Source of the DNA: Pirellulales bacterium
GTDB lineage: Bacteria; Planctomycetota; Planctomycetia; Pirellulales; Thermoguttaceae
Assembly (NCBI GenBank): GCA_030642635.1
Contig: DAOWNK010000154.1
Span: forward strand, 1 to 7,562
Direction of reading: 5' to 3'
Length of the DNA stretch: 7,562 nt
Below, piece after piece: positions 6,396-7,562 of the stretch. The stretch's first letter is position 1. Each line of letters begins with the position of its first letter. The notes under the pieces are model-generated. The model saw only the letters and a program-made list of their open reading frames with translations, was not told the DNA's origin and did not search any database. A program made the position numbers and the translations under genes.

Positions 6396-6415
6396 CCAAA
6401 TTTGGAACTACTGAA
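6396..6415 (+). repeat. 20-bp repeat, copy 2, downstream of hslU
   Basis: CCAAATTTGGAACTACTGAA differs from the copy at 4334-4353 at one position, and keeps the same 23-bp offset from its hairpin pair. Flanking bases on the right (ATTTGGCGTAA) are only loosely similar. It may mark the start of the sigma factor's upstream region. Confidence 0.7.
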
Positions 6416-6597
6416 ATTTGGCGTAACTCGATGCAAACAACTGAATTATATAAGCATTCCCTGATTTTCTGGAGATTTTTCGAGTCCAATTTCTCGCTTG
6501 GCGAACGTTACTCTATATATAATGGAGATATCCAACCCGAATGTTCTGGGTGGAACGTGTGTAATTCTCCAGGTTTGTTTAACGGTCGGCCGGCGAT
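6416..6597 (+). promoter_or_regulatory. AT-rich leader and promoter region of the sigma factor gene
   Basis: No gene is visible between the repeat and 6598. A perfect -10 box TATAAT sits at 6518-6523, inside CTATATATAATGG. The 17-bp-spaced -35 position (CGCTTG) is poor, and TTGGCG is nearer but only 14 bp away. If used, transcription would start near 6530 and leave a leader of about 68 nt. A poor -35 next to a perfect -10 can indicate need for an activator or an alternative sigma factor. A second TATA-like stretch (6446-6454) has no -35 partner. Confidence 0.4.
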
Positions 6598-7131
6598 ATG
6601 GCAACAGGTGATTCGCAACGCCGAGAGGACTTTACGGCGCTTATTATGCGCCATCGCAGCCGGTTGTTCGGCTATATACTCGGCCTGGTGCAAAATATGG
6701 CCGATGCCGAGGACCTGTTTCAACAAACCTGCCTCATCTTGTGGCAAAAATTCGATCGGTTCCAGCCGGAAACCGACTTCGTAAACTGGGCATGCCGAAC
6801 CGCCCAGTTCGAGGTTCTTAATTTTATCCGGGCCAAGCGGCGCAGCCGTCTCTATTTCAGCGAAGAGTTGTTGTCCGACCTGGCTGATACCCACCTGTCC
6901 GAAGCCGACGCGGCTGAAGACCGGCACGAGGCGCTGATACACTGCATGGCGAAGCTGCGGGAGTCGGACCGTCAGTTGGTCGACCTGTGCTACGGCGGCC
7001 GGTTCAGCATCAAGCACGCCGCCGAGCAGATCGGCCGGCCGGCGGACAGCGTTTACAAATCGCTCAACCGCATTCGCCGTACGCTGCTTAAGTGCATCAA
7101 CCGCGTATTGTCGTCAGGAGGCATCGCATGA
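6598..7131 (+). CDS. ECF-type sigma-70 family RNA polymerase sigma factor
   Basis: This 177-residue protein has the two domains of an extracytoplasmic-function sigma factor. Region 2 covers about residues 11-82, with FTALIMRHRSRLFGYILGLVQNMADAEDLFQQT and the core-binding/-10 recognition stretch ending in NFIRAKRR. Region 4 covers about 108-170, with LRESDRQLVDL and a helix-turn-helix ending in SVYKSLNRIRRTLLKCI. Its style (NMADAEDLFQQTCLILWQKFDRF) resembles the Rhodopirellula/Verrucomicrobium subfamily, TIGR02989 as I recall it. The ATG at 6598 follows an in-frame TAA 18 nt upstream, so no longer start with ATG is possible; no clear Shine-Dalgarno is seen. The end overlaps the next gene by ATGA, a sign of translational coupling. 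It should direct polymerase to stress or surface-related promoters, possibly its own. Confidence 0.9.
   Translation: MATGDSQRREDFTALIMRHRSRLFGYILGLVQNMADAEDLFQQTCLILWQKFDRFQPETDFVNWACRTAQFEVLNFIRAKRRSRLYFSEELLSDLADTHLSEADAAEDRHEALIHCMAKLRESDRQLVDLCYGGRFSIKHAAEQIGRPADSVYKSLNRIRRTLLKCINRVLSSGGIA
7116..7130 (+). promoter_or_regulatory. Strong ribosome binding site before the anti-sigma-like gene
   Basis: AGGAGG (7116-7121) lies six bases before the ATG at 7128, within the last codons of the sigma factor gene. It fixes the start of the next gene and shows it is translated from the same message. Confidence 0.85.
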
Positions 7132-7562
7132 CGATCGAATCGACTGCCTCCGAACGACTCTGGTCGCTGACCGAGGCCGCCTGTAGCGAGATGATCTCCG
7201 ACGACCAGGTGCGCGAATTGGAAACGATCCTGCAAACCGACGAGCAAGCGCGTGCGTTCTACTTCGCCTATTGCGAATTGCACGCCGACGTGCACGCGGT
7301 CGTCACTGAGGATCGGGCAATGTCGGCAGTTCGAGAGATGCTGGCGTCCGACGACCTTTTGGAAGCCGAGAATCCATCGGCCCCGCCGGTGCTCGGCTTC
7401 CTTGGCGGCGCCGTCCGCTGGACACACGAGTATTTCTCGCAGCCCGGGCCGTTTTCGATACTGGCCGCCGCGATATTCATGGTCTGCCTGATTGCAATAC
7501 TTAGTATCTTGCCCGCTCCGACATACCAGCCGAGCCGCTCTAACCACGCCTGCACCACCAGC
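7128..7562 (+). CDS. Membrane-anchored anti-sigma/FecR-like protein, partial
   Basis: The frame is open for 145 codons from the ATG at 7128 to the window edge, with no stop. Residues 1-80 are cytoplasmic-looking and helical, with a block FYFAYCELHADVHAVV (44-59) typical, as I recall it, of planctomycete proteins encoded next to this kind of sigma factor. A single membrane helix follows at about 109-129 (FSILAAAIFMVCLIAILSIL), then a Pro-rich start of an outside region. The usual full-length relatives continue with a FecR-like and often a LamG/concanavalin-like domain; neither is reached here. The probable role is to hold the sigma factor inactive until an external signal is sensed. Support comes from the four-base overlap, shared ribosome binding site and membrane topology. 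Identity as an anti-sigma factor remains inferred. Confidence 0.75.
   Translation, partial: MTIESTASERLWSLTEAACSEMISDDQVRELETILQTDEQARAFYFAYCELHADVHAVVTEDRAMSAVREMLASDDLLEAENPSAPPVLGFLGGAVRWTHEYFSQPGPFSILAAAIFMVCLIAILSILPAPTYQPSRSNHACTTS

Noticed and set aside
6365..6784. Plus-strand frame of 139 codons starting in the hslVU terminator and running into the sigma factor gene
   Set aside because: It starts inside a terminator stem, crosses the AT-rich leader and overlaps the sigma factor in another frame, with no recognisable domain.

Overview
The window looks like chromosomal DNA of a planctomycete, probably from the Pirellulales/Planctomycetales group. The evidence is indirect: a secreted protein ending in an SHD1 domain, a very short lipoprotein with a Cys-Pro-Tyr-Asp-Tyr-Cys-type motif, an ECF sigma factor of the Rhodopirellula/Verrucomicrobium type followed by a membrane-anchored anti-sigma-like protein, and GC-rich genes separated by AT-richer gaps holding GC-rich palindromes. 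No 16S gene or other direct marker is present, so this assignment is an inference.

Layout. 1-157: no gene recognised, two small hairpins. 158-535 (-): C-terminal third of an N-acylglucosamine 2-epimerase (AGE) family protein, cut off at its 5' end. 687-2252 (+): Ppx/GppA phosphatase fused to an HD domain. 2387-2590 (+): 67-residue probable lipoprotein. 2585-2667: a perfect 29-bp inverted repeat that contains the stop codons of both converging genes. 2662-3243 (-): isochorismatase-family hydrolase. 3254-4063 (-): secreted Cys-rich / Pro-Glu repeat / SHD1 protein, with its own promoter and strong ribosome binding site; it probably forms an operon with the hydrolase gene. 4235-4315: a pair of facing hairpins. 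4397-4939 and 4927-6264 (+): hslV and hslU, overlapping by 13 nt. 6299-6378: a second hairpin pair whose distal member is a good intrinsic terminator. 6598-7131 (+): ECF sigma factor. 7128 to the window end (+): its probable anti-sigma/FecR-like partner, overlapping it by ATGA and unfinished at the edge.

How the genes relate. HslV and HslU form one ATP-dependent protease; both have the catalytic or ATPase residues visible, and HslU keeps the C-terminal tail that docks into HslV. The sigma factor and the membrane protein look like a cell-surface signalling pair. The Ppx/GppA-HD protein would act on polyphosphate or (p)ppGpp-type substrates if active, but a normally acidic position in its phosphate-binding motif is Leu. 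The remaining genes are not obviously linked in function.

I see no convincing new multi-gene system. The most interesting non-gene signal is the set of palindromic intergenic elements. Two hairpin pairs flank hslVU, their arms differ by compensatory base-pair swaps, and both are followed at the same distance by a nearly identical 20-bp sequence. A different, larger palindrome terminates two converging reading frames at once.
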